DNA of 34,544 nucleotides from DAOTXK01 sp034435395 (GCA_034435395.1 DAOTXK010000140.1:1-34544), one strand, 5' to 3'; positions 23,427 through 32,508 are shown, counted from the stretch's first letter. Notes: generated from the sequence alone by a model not told the origin. Program-made: numbers and translations.

Positions 23427-23538
23427 GGATGTCCTGAAGATTCATGAAACGCTCAGGTAACGGTCAGCAGTCTTTCCACGTCAAAGGTTATGATCAGGAC
23501 GGAAGCGGAATACTCTACCGAGCGGCAGGAGTCTGAGT

Positions 23539-25179
23539 ATGACTGAGCTGACAATAGGGCTGGCCTTCATTGCGGGGCTGGTGTCGTTTATCTCCCCCTG
23601 CGTGCTGCCCCTGGTCCCGGCTTATGTGGGCTATATGGGCGGCCAGGTGACGATACAGGCCGCGGCGACTGCCAGCGGCACCGGAGGGACAGCCGTGGCC
23701 GCCGGGCGGGGTCGTTTTAGCACCTTCCTGCACGGCGTTTTTTTCGTGCTGGGGTTCACCTTTGTGTTTGTCACGTTTGGCCTGCTGATCGAGGCCGGAT
23801 CGCTGGCCCTGCGCGGGTCGATTGTGGACACGGAGAAAATCCTGACCCGGCTGGGCGGGCTGATCATCATCCTGTTCGGCCTGCACGTGATGGGCCTGCT
23901 GCCCAGGTTCATCCGCTGGGTGTTGGGCAAAAGCGAACAGATGAATCGGGGGACGGGTTATGGCGTGGCCCTGATCGTTCAACTGGCGATAGCCGTGGTT
24001 CTGGCCTGGTCGCTGATGACAGCCGTTCCGATGGTGATCGGCGTGGGGTTGTACCTGGTATGGCTGGCCTGGGGGGGCGCGTTCGTCCAGCCGGGCACGT
24101 TCTGGCGGCGGACGCTCACCCGCCTGCAGACGGCGCTCTATAGCGATACCCGCCAGGAGATTCAGGCCCGCAGCGACGCCGGGTATGCCGGATCAGCGTT
24201 GATGGGCGTGGTCTTCTCGGCGGGCTGGACGCCATGCATCGGCCCGGTATACGGAGCCATCCTGACGATGGCGGCGGGACGTGAGTCGTTGGGCGAGGCT
24301 GGGGCGCTGCTGGCGGCTTACTCGTTGGGGCTGGGCGTGCCTTTCCTGTTGACGGCGCTGGCGCTGGACCGGGCGCGAGGGCTGCTGCGTCGTTTGCAGC
24401 GGCACATGCGGAAGGTTGAGCTGTTCAGCGGCGCTTTTCTCCTCCTGATCGGCCTGCTGGTGTTGAGCGGGCAGTTGCAGACACTCAGCCAGTACGGAGC
24501 AACCGGCGATTTCGCCTATAACCTGGAATACTGCACAACTGAACTGTTCAACGGGCATATTTCGCCTGGCGATTTCGGGGCGTGTCTGGAAGCCGGGCCG
24601 AACTTTGGCGTGGACGCCAACGCCGAGTCGCTGGCCCCGGCGGCGAACAATTCGGCTGCCGGTGGGGAGGCCCCTGTTTCCCTCCTGACCAGCGTGCCGG
24701 ATTTGAGCGCGGGCAACGTCGTGGCGGCCCTGCCGGACGAAGGGCTGAGCGTGGGTTTTCTGGCCCCGAACTTTGAGGCGACCACCTACACCGGCGAGCC
24801 GATTGCCCTGGTCGATACGCGGGGCAGGGTCACGGTGGTCAATTTTTGGGCGACGTGGTGCGGCCCCTGCCGGGGGGAGATGCCGCACCTGCAGGCCGCC
24901 TATGAGGAGCTGGCCGACGAGGGGCTGGAAATCCTGGCTGTCAACCGGGGCGAATCACCGGAGCGCATTCAGACGTTTCGCGACGAGTTCAACCTGACCT
25001 TTCCGCTCTTGCTGGACCCGGGCGAGACGATCACTGCCGACCAGTATCAGGTGACTTTCTTGCCGACCACTTACGTGCTGGATCGTGAGGGCGTGATCGT
25101 GGCCCGGCATTCGGGCCCGCTGACCGCCGAACAGTTGGGCGGATACCTGCAACAGGCTTTTGCCGCCGATGGGGACTGA
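23539..25179 (+). CDS. CcdA-type membrane electron carrier fused to a thioredoxin domain
   Basis: This 546-residue protein combines a CcdA/DsbD-beta transmembrane domain with an extracytoplasmic TlpA-like thioredoxin. The membrane half has the redox cysteines Cys21 (SFISPCVLPLVP) and Cys233 (SAGWTPCIGPVYG), each in a family motif, and about six to seven transmembrane segments to about residue 315. A variable linker with further cysteines follows. The thioredoxin domain (about 405-540) contains WCGPC with cysteines 441 and 444 and FLPTTYVLD with the cis-Pro. Such proteins move electrons from cytoplasmic thioredoxin to exported thiols, for example in cytochrome c maturation. The next thioredoxin gene overlaps its end by 11 bp. 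Confidence 0.94.
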   Translation: MTELTIGLAFIAGLVSFISPCVLPLVPAYVGYMGGQVTIQAAATASGTGGTAVAAGRGRFSTFLHGVFFVLGFTFVFVTFGLLIEAGSLALRGSIVDTEKILTRLGGLIIILFGLHVMGLLPRFIRWVLGKSEQMNRGTGYGVALIVQLAIAVVLAWSLMTAVPMVIGVGLYLVWLAWGGAFVQPGTFWRRTLTRLQTALYSDTRQEIQARSDAGYAGSALMGVVFSAGWTPCIGPVYGAILTMAAGRESLGEAGALLAAYSLGLGVPFLLTALALDRARGLLRRLQRHMRKVELFSGAFLLLIGLLVLSGQLQTLSQYGATGDFAYNLEYCTTELFNGHISPGDFGACLEAGPNFGVDANAESLAPAANNSAAGGEAPVSLLTSVPDLSAGNVVAALPDEGLSVGFLAPNFEATTYTGEPIALVDTRGRVTVVNFWATWCGPCRGEMPHLQAAYEELADEGLEILAVNRGESPERIQTFRDEFNLTFPLLLDPGETITADQYQVTFLPTTYVLDREGVIVARHSGPLTAEQLGGYLQQAFAADGD

Positions 25180-25783
25180 CCCGGTCCGCAGGGATTTGGC
25201 AGCCGGTGGGGAGCGGCTGGCCAGCGCCAGGGCATGGGTATTCCCCCTGATGGGGGCGGGGATAACCATAATCCTGGCCTTGATCATTCTGTGGTCCGTC
25301 GGGTTGCCGGACCCGGCGACGTTGCTGGCCCTGGAACCGCCTCAGCCGGGCGAGCGGCCGGTCGCGCCGGTGGTCGGGGGGCTGGCCCCGCCCTTTTCCG
25401 CCACTGCCGCTGATGGGTGGTCACTCACCCTGACGGCGTTACGAGGTTCGCCCGTGATCCTGAATTTCTGGGCGACGTGGTGCGGGCCATGCGCCGTGGA
25501 GATGCCTGATCTTCAGCGCGTCTACCAGGCCCGGCGGGCGGAGGGCCTGCGGGTGCTGGCCGTTAACGTGGACGAGCCGCCGGAAGTCTTCCTGCCCTGG
25601 GCGGCGGCGCGCGGCCTGACGTTCGACCTGTTGCCCGATCCGGGTCGGGCTATCCAGATGCTTTACCAACTGCGCGGCGTGCCGCAGACGATCCTGGTCG
25701 ACGCTGATGGCGTGATTCGGGAGATTTTTTATGGACTGGTGAACATGGATCGCCTGCGAAGTCGGCTGGACGCCCTGCCGTGA
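25169..25783 (+). CDS. Membrane-anchored TlpA/ResA-like thioredoxin
   Basis: This 204-residue protein has one N-terminal transmembrane segment (about residues 27-46), a short Pro-rich linker and an exported thioredoxin domain. The active site is NFWATWCGPCAVEMP (Cys105, Cys108), and the cis-Pro lies in GVPQTILVD. It likely reduces disulfides of exported proteins or apocytochrome c, receiving electrons from the CcdA fusion. The ATG at 25169 overlaps the preceding stop, a strong sign of translational coupling. A TTG at 25160 is also in frame but less likely. Confidence 0.92.
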   Translation: MGTDPVRRDLAAGGERLASARAWVFPLMGAGITIILALIILWSVGLPDPATLLALEPPQPGERPVAPVVGGLAPPFSATAADGWSLTLTALRGSPVILNFWATWCGPCAVEMPDLQRVYQARRAEGLRVLAVNVDEPPEVFLPWAAARGLTFDLLPDPGRAIQMLYQLRGVPQTILVDADGVIREIFYGLVNMDRLRSRLDALP

Positions 25784-25837
25784 GTGACCCAATGACCTCT
25801 GAAATCCCCGACGGCCATTCATGAGAGAGGGCGTTTT

Positions 25838-26581
25838 ATGATCAGAGACGACGCTTCTCGCCGACGGGCCATTCGATTGCAGCGCTTCGTGTTGAGCCTG
25901 AGCCGCCACTGGCTCAGGGGAGTGATCATCTTCTTTGGGGTGTACGTTGGGCTGCCGTTTCTCGCGCCGGTGTTGATGCACCTGGGGGCGACCGCGCCGG
26001 CCCAGGCGATCTACACGCTCTACAGCCCGATGTGCCACCAGTTTGCCTTCCGGTCATGGTTCCTGTTTGGCGATCAGGCCGTTTATCCCCGGGCCATGGC
26101 GCGCGTCGATGGCCTGGTCCCCTACGAAGACTATGCCAGCCGGGACGAGTTCTTCGCTCGCCTGCCCGACCTGGCGGAGTGGACGGCGGAGCTGCAACTC
26201 CTGTCGCGCAGTTTTGTGGGGAACCCGCAGATGGGCTACAAAGTGGGCCTCTGCGAGCGTGATGTGGCCATTTACGGCGCGCTGTTCATCGGCGCTGGCC
26301 TGTTCGCCCTGGTGCGCGACCGCCTGCGCCCCGTGTCCATATGGCTATACGTGCTGGTGGGGCTGGTGCCGATCGGCCTGGACGGCTTCAGCCAGTTGCT
26401 GGGCAACGCGCCGTTTTACCTGTGGCCAGCGCGGGAATCGACGCCGCTGTTCCGCACGGTAACCGGCGCGCTGTTCGGGCTGATGAATGCCTGGCTGGCG
26501 CTGCCGTACCTGGAGGAGGCCATGCGGGAGACCCGCCACCAGCTTGAGGCCCGGCTGCGGGGGACAGGCGAGCTGGATTGA
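25838..26581 (+). CDS. DUF2085 family membrane protein
   Basis: This 247-residue membrane protein has about four to five hydrophobic segments. The DUF2085 marks are present: SPMCHQFAFRSWFLFG, then VGLCERDVAIYGALFIG and VPIGLDGFSQLLG. The Cys-His and Cys residues could bind a metal or haem, but no function is established. The N-terminus is positively charged and helical, and the region between the two Cys motifs is unusually long and polar (DYASRDEFFARLPDLAEWTA). A GAGAGAGGG site precedes the ATG. It follows the TlpA gene by 54 bp and ends the redox cluster before a bidirectional terminator. Confidence 0.85.
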   Translation: MIRDDASRRRAIRLQRFVLSLSRHWLRGVIIFFGVYVGLPFLAPVLMHLGATAPAQAIYTLYSPMCHQFAFRSWFLFGDQAVYPRAMARVDGLVPYEDYASRDEFFARLPDLAEWTAELQLLSRSFVGNPQMGYKVGLCERDVAIYGALFIGAGLFALVRDRLRPVSIWLYVLVGLVPIGLDGFSQLLGNAPFYLWPARESTPLFRTVTGALFGLMNAWLALPYLEEAMRETRHQLEARLRGTGELD

Positions 26582-26602
26582 GGCCATCCTGAGGACAACG
26601 AA

Positions 26603-26632
26603 AAAAGCCCCCGACCTGGGCCGGGGGCTTTT
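26603..26632. terminator. Bidirectional terminator between DUF2085 gene and tad operon
   Basis: AAAAGCCCCCG (26603-26613) pairs perfectly with CGGGGGCTTTT (26622-26632) around an 8-nt loop. T-runs occur on both strands, as expected between convergent genes. Confidence 0.88.
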
Positions 26633-26652
26633 GCGGTAGTGCCGGTCAGGGA

Positions 26653-29454
26653 TTAGCCGGCACCGCCTTGCGATACCCGACAGTCGATGGTGCAGCCGCT
26701 GCCCGGCTGGCCGTTGGCGCCGCCGAGATCACACTCCTCGGAGCCTTCCCTGATACCGTTGCCACATTCTTCGGTCGGCGCGGTCTCGATCTGGCAGCTA
26801 CTGCTGCACCCGTCGCCGTTGTTGGTGTTGCCGTCGTCGCACTGCTCGTTCTGGTTGTAGCCGTTCGGCGTGTTGATGTTCCCGTCGCCGCAGTACGTCC
26901 TCCGGCAGCTGTTGGTGCAGCGGTCGGTGTTGTTGCTGTTGCCGTCGTCGCACTCCTCGCCGGACTCTGTCCTGCCGTTGCCGCAGACGGGCGGCTCAAC
27001 CTGGCAACTGCTGTTGCAGCCGTCGCCGTTGTTGGTGTTGCCGTCGTCGCACTGCTCACCCAGGCCGGACTGCCGGGTGCCGTCGCCGCAGTACTCACGT
27101 CGGCAGGAGTCGCTACAGCCGTCGCCGCTGTTGCGGTTGCCGTCGTCGCACTGCTCGCTGCCGTTGACGACGCCGTTCCCGCAGGTCAGGCGGCAGTTAT
27201 TGTCGCACGCATCGGTGTTGTTGGTGTTGCCGTCGTCGCACTGCTCGCCCAGCGCGGATTGCCGGGTGCCGTCGCCGCAGTACTCGGTCCGGCAACTGCT
27301 GCTGCAGCCGTCGCCGCTGGTGCGGTTGCCGTCGTCGCACTGCTCGCTGCCATCCAGGCGGTTGTTGCCGCACTCGATCTGGCAGTTGGCGTCGCAGCCA
27401 TCGCCGCCGACGGTGTTGCCGTCGTCGCACTGCTCGCCGATGTCAGACTGCACGACGCCATCGCCGCAGACTGGTTCGGGCGGCGGTTGGATGACTGGCG
27501 GCTGGATGTTGCAGCCATTGTCGTAGGCCAGCACCGTGCCGTTGAAGTCGTAGTCGTGGGCGTCGTAGTCGGTTTGCAGGTTGCCTGATGTGCCGTCGAA
27601 GTCCAGCCACATATACACCGTGTCGCCGGGATTGACGGTGGCGTTGGTCAGCCAGGTGCCTTCGGAGCCGAGCGTGCCGGCAGCCGTGTTGGTGATCTGG
27701 CCGACCGTGGTGCCGGTGTCATTGCCCTGCCAGATGCGGACGGCGGTACTGTCGAAGGCGTTGTTGCCGCCAATGGCGATGAAGTTGAGGTTCATGCCGT
27801 TGAAGTAGTACCGCCAGCGCAGGTTGATCCCCTGAATCTGGATCGGGGTGCCGCCGCCGTTGATGAGGCTGAACTGCACCACGCCGTGTGGCCAGAAGGC
27901 TTCGAAGCGCATGGTGTAGTAGCCGCAGTCCGGGATGGGCGTCGGCGGGACGGGGGTATCTGGTTGCGACGGCGGCGTCTGGTTGATGGTCAGCGTACAG
28001 CCGTTGCTGAGGTAGAAGGTGGTGCCGTTGAAGCTGTGCCCGCCGAAGTAGTCGCTCAGCGTATTCGGGCCACTGGCAAAGCGGACCTGCCAGATGCGGG
28101 TGCTGTTGCCCGGCAGTTGTTTGTTGGCGTTGTCATACCAGGTGCCCTCGGGCGGGTTGGGGCCGGGCGCGAGACCGGCGACGGTGGGCGGTGTGCCGTC
28201 GGTCCCAATCCAGATCGTCGTGCTGTTCCACTGCATCTGGTCTGCGTACATGCTGGGGAACAGCGCGTTCTTCACCCACTCCATCCGCACCCCTTCCAGC
28301 ACCAGCGGCGCGAAGTTCTGGTTGCGGATGCTGACCTGCAGGTATCGGCCGCTGAAGTTGAGGCCGGTGATGTCGATCAGTGTGCAGTCAGGGGTGGCGG
28401 TGGCCGTCGGCGTGCCGGTGTTGGTCGGCGTGTGGGTCGGGGTGGCGGTATCCGTCGGCTCGAAGGTGTCGGTGATCGTCGCCGTTATGGTGGGCGGGGG
28501 CGTGTTGGACGGCGTGCTGGTCGGCAGAGCCAGGACCGGCGGCAGGTTGACCACGCGCGAGGCACGGAACGCCTCGTTGACCATCACGCGGCGGGCCTGG
28601 AGCTGGACATAGGTGGGCAGAGCCAGCGGCGTGATCAGGGGATGATTGAAGGTGACGATGATCTCCACGGCATCGCCGGGGCCGCCAGCGTCCCACTGTA
28701 AGGCGTCTTTGTTATTGACGGCCTGGCGGTCGTCGCCCAGGGCGGCGCTGCGCTCTTCGAGCACGGTACAGGTCAACTTGTCGCGGTCGGCGATGTACCG
28801 GGGCGGGTCGTAAGAGGCGGTGGTATCGCCCTCGCGCAGGGTGGGACGGGAGGAGCAGATGAAGACGTGGAACCAGCCGGGCTTGTCGTCATTGAACCAG
28901 CGCAGGAACGCGCCGGTGCCGGGATCGTACTGCGGCACGTAGGCTTCCTCATCGTAGATGCGCACGTCCAACCCTGCCGCGCCGACCCGCGCCTGATCCC
29001 GGATCGAGGGAATGCGTCCAATGTCGTTGATCAGCCCCTGGTGATCCTCGCTGCCGGGTTCGCAGTCCAGGCCATCCCAGTGGTTGGCGAATAACGCCTC
29101 TGTGTCACCATCGTAGGGGCTGTAGTCGGCATGAGACCCGCGATGGTCGCCATCTACGCAGAGGTAGTTGTGGGTATTCGATTCCAGTGCCAGGTCGTTT
29201 CGGCCCAGGCCGCGAGCGAAGTCGTCCGCGATGCCTTCCAGGCGGTTGAGGTCAACCTGCCCGGTGATCGCGTAACGCGCCGCCGTGCGGGCGGCGTTTT
29301 GCAGGGTCACCCAGGCCTGGAAGATGCGGGCGAACTCGATGATGCCGAACATGAGCAGCAGCAGAATCGGCAGGGTGAGCGCAAATTCCGCCAGGGACTG
29401 CCCACGTCGGCGTCGGGATGATGGTGGGCTGGGAGGTGCCAGCTTGGTGTCCAT
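26653..29454 (-). CDS. TadE-like pseudopilin with large Cys-rich (DUF4215) C-terminal extension
   Basis: This 933-residue protein begins with a TadE segment (RRRGQSLAEFALTLPIL, Glu in the helix start, one transmembrane segment to about residue 50) and a TadE-like soluble region to about 300. A Thr/Pro linker with THTPTNTGTPTAT follows. Two similar beta-rich domains come next (about 355-470 and 495-625), and then eight Cys-rich repeats of the CGDG...GEQCDDGN...GDGC...C type (DUF4215/Myxococcus Cys-rich). TadE proteins are minor pilins of Flp/Tad pili. Here it is probably a displayed adhesin-like tip. The ATG at 29454 has GAGGG upstream; GTG codons further up are less likely. It is last of three tad genes. 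Confidence 0.9.
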   Translation of the reverse strand: MDTKLAPPSPPSSRRRRGQSLAEFALTLPILLLLMFGIIEFARIFQAWVTLQNAARTAARYAITGQVDLNRLEGIADDFARGLGRNDLALESNTHNYLCVDGDHRGSHADYSPYDGDTEALFANHWDGLDCEPGSEDHQGLINDIGRIPSIRDQARVGAAGLDVRIYDEEAYVPQYDPGTGAFLRWFNDDKPGWFHVFICSSRPTLREGDTTASYDPPRYIADRDKLTCTVLEERSAALGDDRQAVNNKDALQWDAGGPGDAVEIIVTFNHPLITPLALPTYVQLQARRVMVNEAFRASRVVNLPPVLALPTSTPSNTPPPTITATITDTFEPTDTATPTHTPTNTGTPTATATPDCTLIDITGLNFSGRYLQVSIRNQNFAPLVLEGVRMEWVKNALFPSMYADQMQWNSTTIWIGTDGTPPTVAGLAPGPNPPEGTWYDNANKQLPGNSTRIWQVRFASGPNTLSDYFGGHSFNGTTFYLSNGCTLTINQTPPSQPDTPVPPTPIPDCGYYTMRFEAFWPHGVVQFSLINGGGTPIQIQGINLRWRYYFNGMNLNFIAIGGNNAFDSTAVRIWQGNDTGTTVGQITNTAAGTLGSEGTWLTNATVNPGDTVYMWLDFDGTSGNLQTDYDAHDYDFNGTVLAYDNGCNIQPPVIQPPPEPVCGDGVVQSDIGEQCDDGNTVGGDGCDANCQIECGNNRLDGSEQCDDGNRTSGDGCSSSCRTEYCGDGTRQSALGEQCDDGNTNNTDACDNNCRLTCGNGVVNGSEQCDDGNRNSGDGCSDSCRREYCGDGTRQSGLGEQCDDGNTNNGDGCNSSCQVEPPVCGNGRTESGEECDDGNSNNTDRCTNSCRRTYCGDGNINTPNGYNQNEQCDDGNTNNGDGCSSSCQIETAPTEECGNGIREGSEECDLGGANGQPGSGCTIDCRVSQGGAG
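26680..27468 (-). repeat. Eight Cys-rich coding repeats (DUF4215 type)
   Basis: Eight units of roughly 30-40 codons each encode CG[DN]G, E[QE]CD and a final GxxC-x3-C pattern. DNA similarity between units is high around the CDDGN codons (the minus-strand GAGCAGTGCGACGACGGCAA recurs), suggesting expansion by duplication. The last unit is divergent (CDLGG). Confidence 0.9.
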
Positions 29455-29497
29455 ATAAGTGCCCTCTCTAACCACTCGCTAAACGATGAGGTCCGGG

Positions 29498-31294
29498 TTA
29501 ACGTGCCAGTCGGGTGAACAGGCGGCTGGCAATCTCGGCGAACACGCGGTCCAGGTCGGCCATGTTGTCGGCATACCAGTACTGGCCGCAGTCTGCTTTG
29601 TAGGGTTTCCGATCGAACAAGTCCGGCGTGGTCTCATTATCGCACGGGTCGGGCGGCCCGAAGAAGGCCGGGTCGGGCTGGGGATGATCGGCGCAGTGGT
29701 GATTATCCCGGCAGTCCTGCCACCAGTCACTGTCGATCAGGCCGTTGTCGCCCGCGTCGGCAACGTAGCGCAATATCTCCTCGCCCAGCTGCGATATGGG
29801 ATCAGTCGGCGTGCCGAAGCCGATGGAGTACATGGCCATAAAGTTGCCGGGCACGCCCGGCATCACTTCCACCAGACCGGCGAAGTCAGCCATGTCCATG
29901 GCGAAGTCAGCGGCGTCGTAATAAGTCACATCGCAGTTAGGGGCGGCGAGATCCACCCGCCCTTCGCTGGTCATGCAGAAATGGCGGGTGAACGGGTCGG
30001 CGTCGCTGCACCAGGGGTAGTCCCAGCCGGTGTCGGTCTCCGTGCACTCCGGGGCCAGGTCCCCCTCGGTGGGGTAGGGGTTGCCCGCTGACGGCGGCCA
30101 GCAGAAGGTATACCACGGGCAGAAGCCATGGTAGCCATATTCCCCGTCGCTGACTTCGGTGCCGTTGCGGACGGCCCGCGGCGTCACGTTGGCCGCGCCG
30201 TCGCTCAGCACGATCATGACCCACACCGCCGTGCGGCGGACGTACAGCGGGTTGGTCAGGGTGTCATTGGCGGTCAGGATGCCACCGCCCATGTTGGTGT
30301 CGTTGCAGGGGGCGGCCCACTCGTAACTGCGCCACATGATGGTCTCGTCGTGGAAGGTGACGCAGTCCGTCCACAGGAAGTTATCGTTGACATGCACGCC
30401 GATCTTCCTGTTCAGTGTGTCGATGGCGATGGCTTCGTCCGTGATCAGTGGCGGATAGGTGACCCCGCCGACCTCGGGGACGATGGCGACGCCGTTCAGG
30501 TCGAAGGTCACAAACACCACCCGGTCGCCGCGTGTGAAGTCCAGGCGTTGCACGAAGGCGCGGGCGGCATCGCGCACCTGTTTAAACGGCTGGCACACCA
30601 GGTCACTGTAGTCTGGTGGGACCTGGGGTTGATTATCAGTGACCCCGGTAATATTGCCCTCCAGATCGACCTGCCCGTTGCCGGGGTCGTTGCAGCAAGC
30701 GCCATGTTGCCAGCGACGGTCTTGCGCGCAGTCGGCCCGAATGGAGGGCGTGCCACTGGGAGGCAGGCCGATAGCCGTGTATTGGGCCTGGGTTGTGGAC
30801 CGCGACATCGACTCGGAAGTATCCAGCACCAGGGCGACATCGAGCACCGCCGTCTCGGAAGTGGCCGACGCTTCCAGGGTGACCGTTCCCCAGCCCAGCA
30901 ACCGCAAAAAGGTGGTGGGCACATCGACCTGGGCGATCACGCGGATCAGCTTACGCGGCGGCGTGACGCACAATTCCGGGTCGCCGGGATTGGTGACGCA
31001 GGTCTGCACCAGGACGCGGTCGGGGTCCAACCCATGCAGCCGGATAAACTGGCGGGCCGAGAGGGCGATGTCGGCGTAGTCGCGGTTCTCGCGGACCTGT
31101 CCGGCGGCGGCGATGGAAGCCGAGTCCACGGCGCGGCGCAGCTGGCTGAAGCGCACAAACAGCAGCGACACGTCGGTCACCAGCCCGACGAACGCCAGCA
31201 GTACCACCATGCCCAGCGCCATCAGGATGATCGTCTGGCCGGCCTGGTTGCGCCGGAAGAAGCGATGTCGTAGGGACTTGGTCAGCCTGTTCAT
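29498..31294 (-). CDS. TadG-like pseudopilin with von Willebrand factor A domain
   Basis: This protein of about 598 residues begins with an RRNQAGQTIILMALGMVVLLAFVGLV-type TadG helix, shown in part. A stretch to about residue 150 is typical of the family, followed by a vWA domain with MIDAS motif DTSESMS (158-164). A TMIDAS-like Thr/Asp region (WVMIVLSDGAAN) lies further on. The C-terminal half carries inserts rich in Cys, Trp and Asp, such as CPWYTFCWPP and WWQDCRDNHHC. Such proteins are surface-exposed in Tad pilus systems and may act in adhesion by metal-dependent binding. The ATG at 31294 was chosen over a GTG at 31300. The gene is the middle of three same-strand tad genes. Confidence 0.9.
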   Translation of the reverse strand: MNRLTKSLRHRFFRRNQAGQTIILMALGMVVLLAFVGLVTDVSLLFVRFSQLRRAVDSASIAAAGQVRENRDYADIALSARQFIRLHGLDPDRVLVQTCVTNPGDPELCVTPPRKLIRVIAQVDVPTTFLRLLGWGTVTLEASATSETAVLDVALVLDTSESMSRSTTQAQYTAIGLPPSGTPSIRADCAQDRRWQHGACCNDPGNGQVDLEGNITGVTDNQPQVPPDYSDLVCQPFKQVRDAARAFVQRLDFTRGDRVVFVTFDLNGVAIVPEVGGVTYPPLITDEAIAIDTLNRKIGVHVNDNFLWTDCVTFHDETIMWRSYEWAAPCNDTNMGGGILTANDTLTNPLYVRRTAVWVMIVLSDGAANVTPRAVRNGTEVSDGEYGYHGFCPWYTFCWPPSAGNPYPTEGDLAPECTETDTGWDYPWCSDADPFTRHFCMTSEGRVDLAAPNCDVTYYDAADFAMDMADFAGLVEVMPGVPGNFMAMYSIGFGTPTDPISQLGEEILRYVADAGDNGLIDSDWWQDCRDNHHCADHPQPDPAFFGPPDPCDNETTPDLFDRKPYKADCGQYWYADNMADLDRVFAEIASRLFTRLAR

Positions 31295-31335
31295 ACCCAC
31301 ACTCGTCTTCTAAACGAACGTCTCTATATCCTGCC

Positions 31336-32298
31336 TCAACTGGGTGTCGCCGTCGGTTCGGCGGCCGTCACCGGGAACATGGCCCAGGCGTGAACTTCGA
31401 AGTCGTCGCCGATGATCTGGAACCAGCGCATTTTTAACAACTGGTTGTGATGCCAGAACACTTCCACCAGCAGCAGCCCGTTGTTGGGCGAATGCTGATT
31501 TTCCAGCGGAGAGACCCCGTTCAGCAGGTTCTCAATTTCCTGCGTGCTGAATTCCGAGCCCAGGCAGCCCGGCGCATCGGAAACCTGATGATGACCGGTG
31601 AGCACAAAACCGCGCACGTTCTCGTCGTTGTCCGTAGGGCTGAGTTCCTCGACATCATCGTACATGCGGTACCGGTCTTCGCGCGGGTCATATGAGCCGT
31701 TACGGTTGACATCGAAGGGGTCAAAAGGCTCGTTGCTGCATTCGTTCTGGCGGGCCGGGAACCGTCCGGTAATGCGGACCTGAGACCCAGCGCCAAAATC
31801 TTCTACGACGTAGGCAAAGACCGAGACGACGACATCATCTTTGGAGGGATCAAACACCAGGGGCGGCATGTTACGGACCACGGTGCAGGCCACGCCGTCA
31901 AAGTAACCAATTGGCGACTCGGCGCCATCGACAAAGTGGTACCCCGCCAGGTGTGAAGTGTCCATCACGGGCAGGTAGGTTTCGGAGAGGTCGACGTAAG
32001 CGCCCCCCTCCACCTCGTTGCAGTCCATCCGTTCGATGTTACGTTCCTCGCCGGTTGGCCAGCGGATGGGATCGCTGGTCGCGCCGAAACGGCCGGCCTC
32101 CCGCGTGACATCCAACAGCACCAGGAAGTTGCTGGCCAGCCAGCCGATTTCCATCAGGCCGAGCAACATGAGCATCAAGATGGGCATGACCAGTGTCAGT
32201 TCCACCAGGCTCTGCGCCCGGCGCATCGGCTGCGGATGTTCCGCTGGTGCAGGCGCGCCGTCAAGGATGGTTAAGAGTTTCTTCACACCACGACGCAT
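31336..32298 (-). CDS. TadE-like pseudopilin
   Basis: This 320-residue protein starts with a charged segment and then AQSLVELTLVMPILMLMLLG (from residue 28), the TadE helix, with Glu33 equivalent to the Flp/TadE conserved glutamate after the cleavage site. The soluble region has several Cys residues and an acidic DVNRNGSYDPREDRYRMYDD segment that looks like a calcium-binding loop (D-x-N-x-N/D-x-x-x-x-x-x-E). The ATG is preceded by AAGGGGA at good spacing. The gene is the first of the tad group and has a promoter 100-130 bp upstream. No TadA ATPase, prepilin peptidase or secretin gene is in the window. Confidence 0.88.
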   Translation of the reverse strand: MRRGVKKLLTILDGAPAPAEHPQPMRRAQSLVELTLVMPILMLMLLGLMEIGWLASNFLVLLDVTREAGRFGATSDPIRWPTGEERNIERMDCNEVEGGAYVDLSETYLPVMDTSHLAGYHFVDGAESPIGYFDGVACTVVRNMPPLVFDPSKDDVVVSVFAYVVEDFGAGSQVRITGRFPARQNECSNEPFDPFDVNRNGSYDPREDRYRMYDDVEELSPTDNDENVRGFVLTGHHQVSDAPGCLGSEFSTQEIENLLNGVSPLENQHSPNNGLLLVEVFWHHNQLLKMRWFQIIGDDFEVHAWAMFPVTAAEPTATPS

Positions 32299-32403
32299 GG
32301 TTGTTTCCCCTAAGGGTAATTGGACAGACAGCAGGTTGCCTTAGCGCAGCAGGGATGCCCTAAGCTGATGATACCATAACCCGCTCAGGATGCTGTGACT
32401 CGA

Positions 32404-32432
32404 ATTGTGAGGAAATGATAGAGAATTGTCAA
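32404..32432 (-). promoter_or_regulatory. Promoter of tad operon with repeated GAATTGT
   Basis: On the minus strand TTGACA (32432-32427), a 17-bp spacer and CACAAT (32409-32404), giving a leader of about 100 nt to the first tad gene. GAATTGT occurs twice in direct orientation on the plus strand (32402-32408 and 32423-32429), overlapping both hexamers, 21 bp apart, as in regulator-bound direct repeats. Confidence 0.5.
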
Positions 32433-32442
32433 CCACTGTGGA

Positions 32443-32508
32443 CGCCCGGCGAAGGCAGCATCCCCGGCGAAAGCGGAAACCAGCCGCCGGAAGCGGGGTC
32501 GCCGGGCG
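32443..32508. repeat. 10-bp inverted repeat downstream of response regulator
   Basis: CGCCCGGCGA (32443-32452) and TCGCCGGGCG (32499-32508) are perfectly complementary with a 46-nt spacer that can form extra short stems. It lies just after the regulator stop. No T-run follows on either strand, so it may be a Rho-type or processing structure rather than a classic terminator. Confidence 0.5.

Noticed and set aside
26680..27468. CRISPR-like array
   Set aside because: The repeats are coding, vary in spacing and share conserved codons. There are no unique spacers.
26668..27588. Long plus-strand frames (306 and 218 residues) across the Cys-rich repeat region
   Set aside because: They are low-complexity Val/Ala or Leu/Ser/Pro strings created by the repetitive minus-strand coding DNA.
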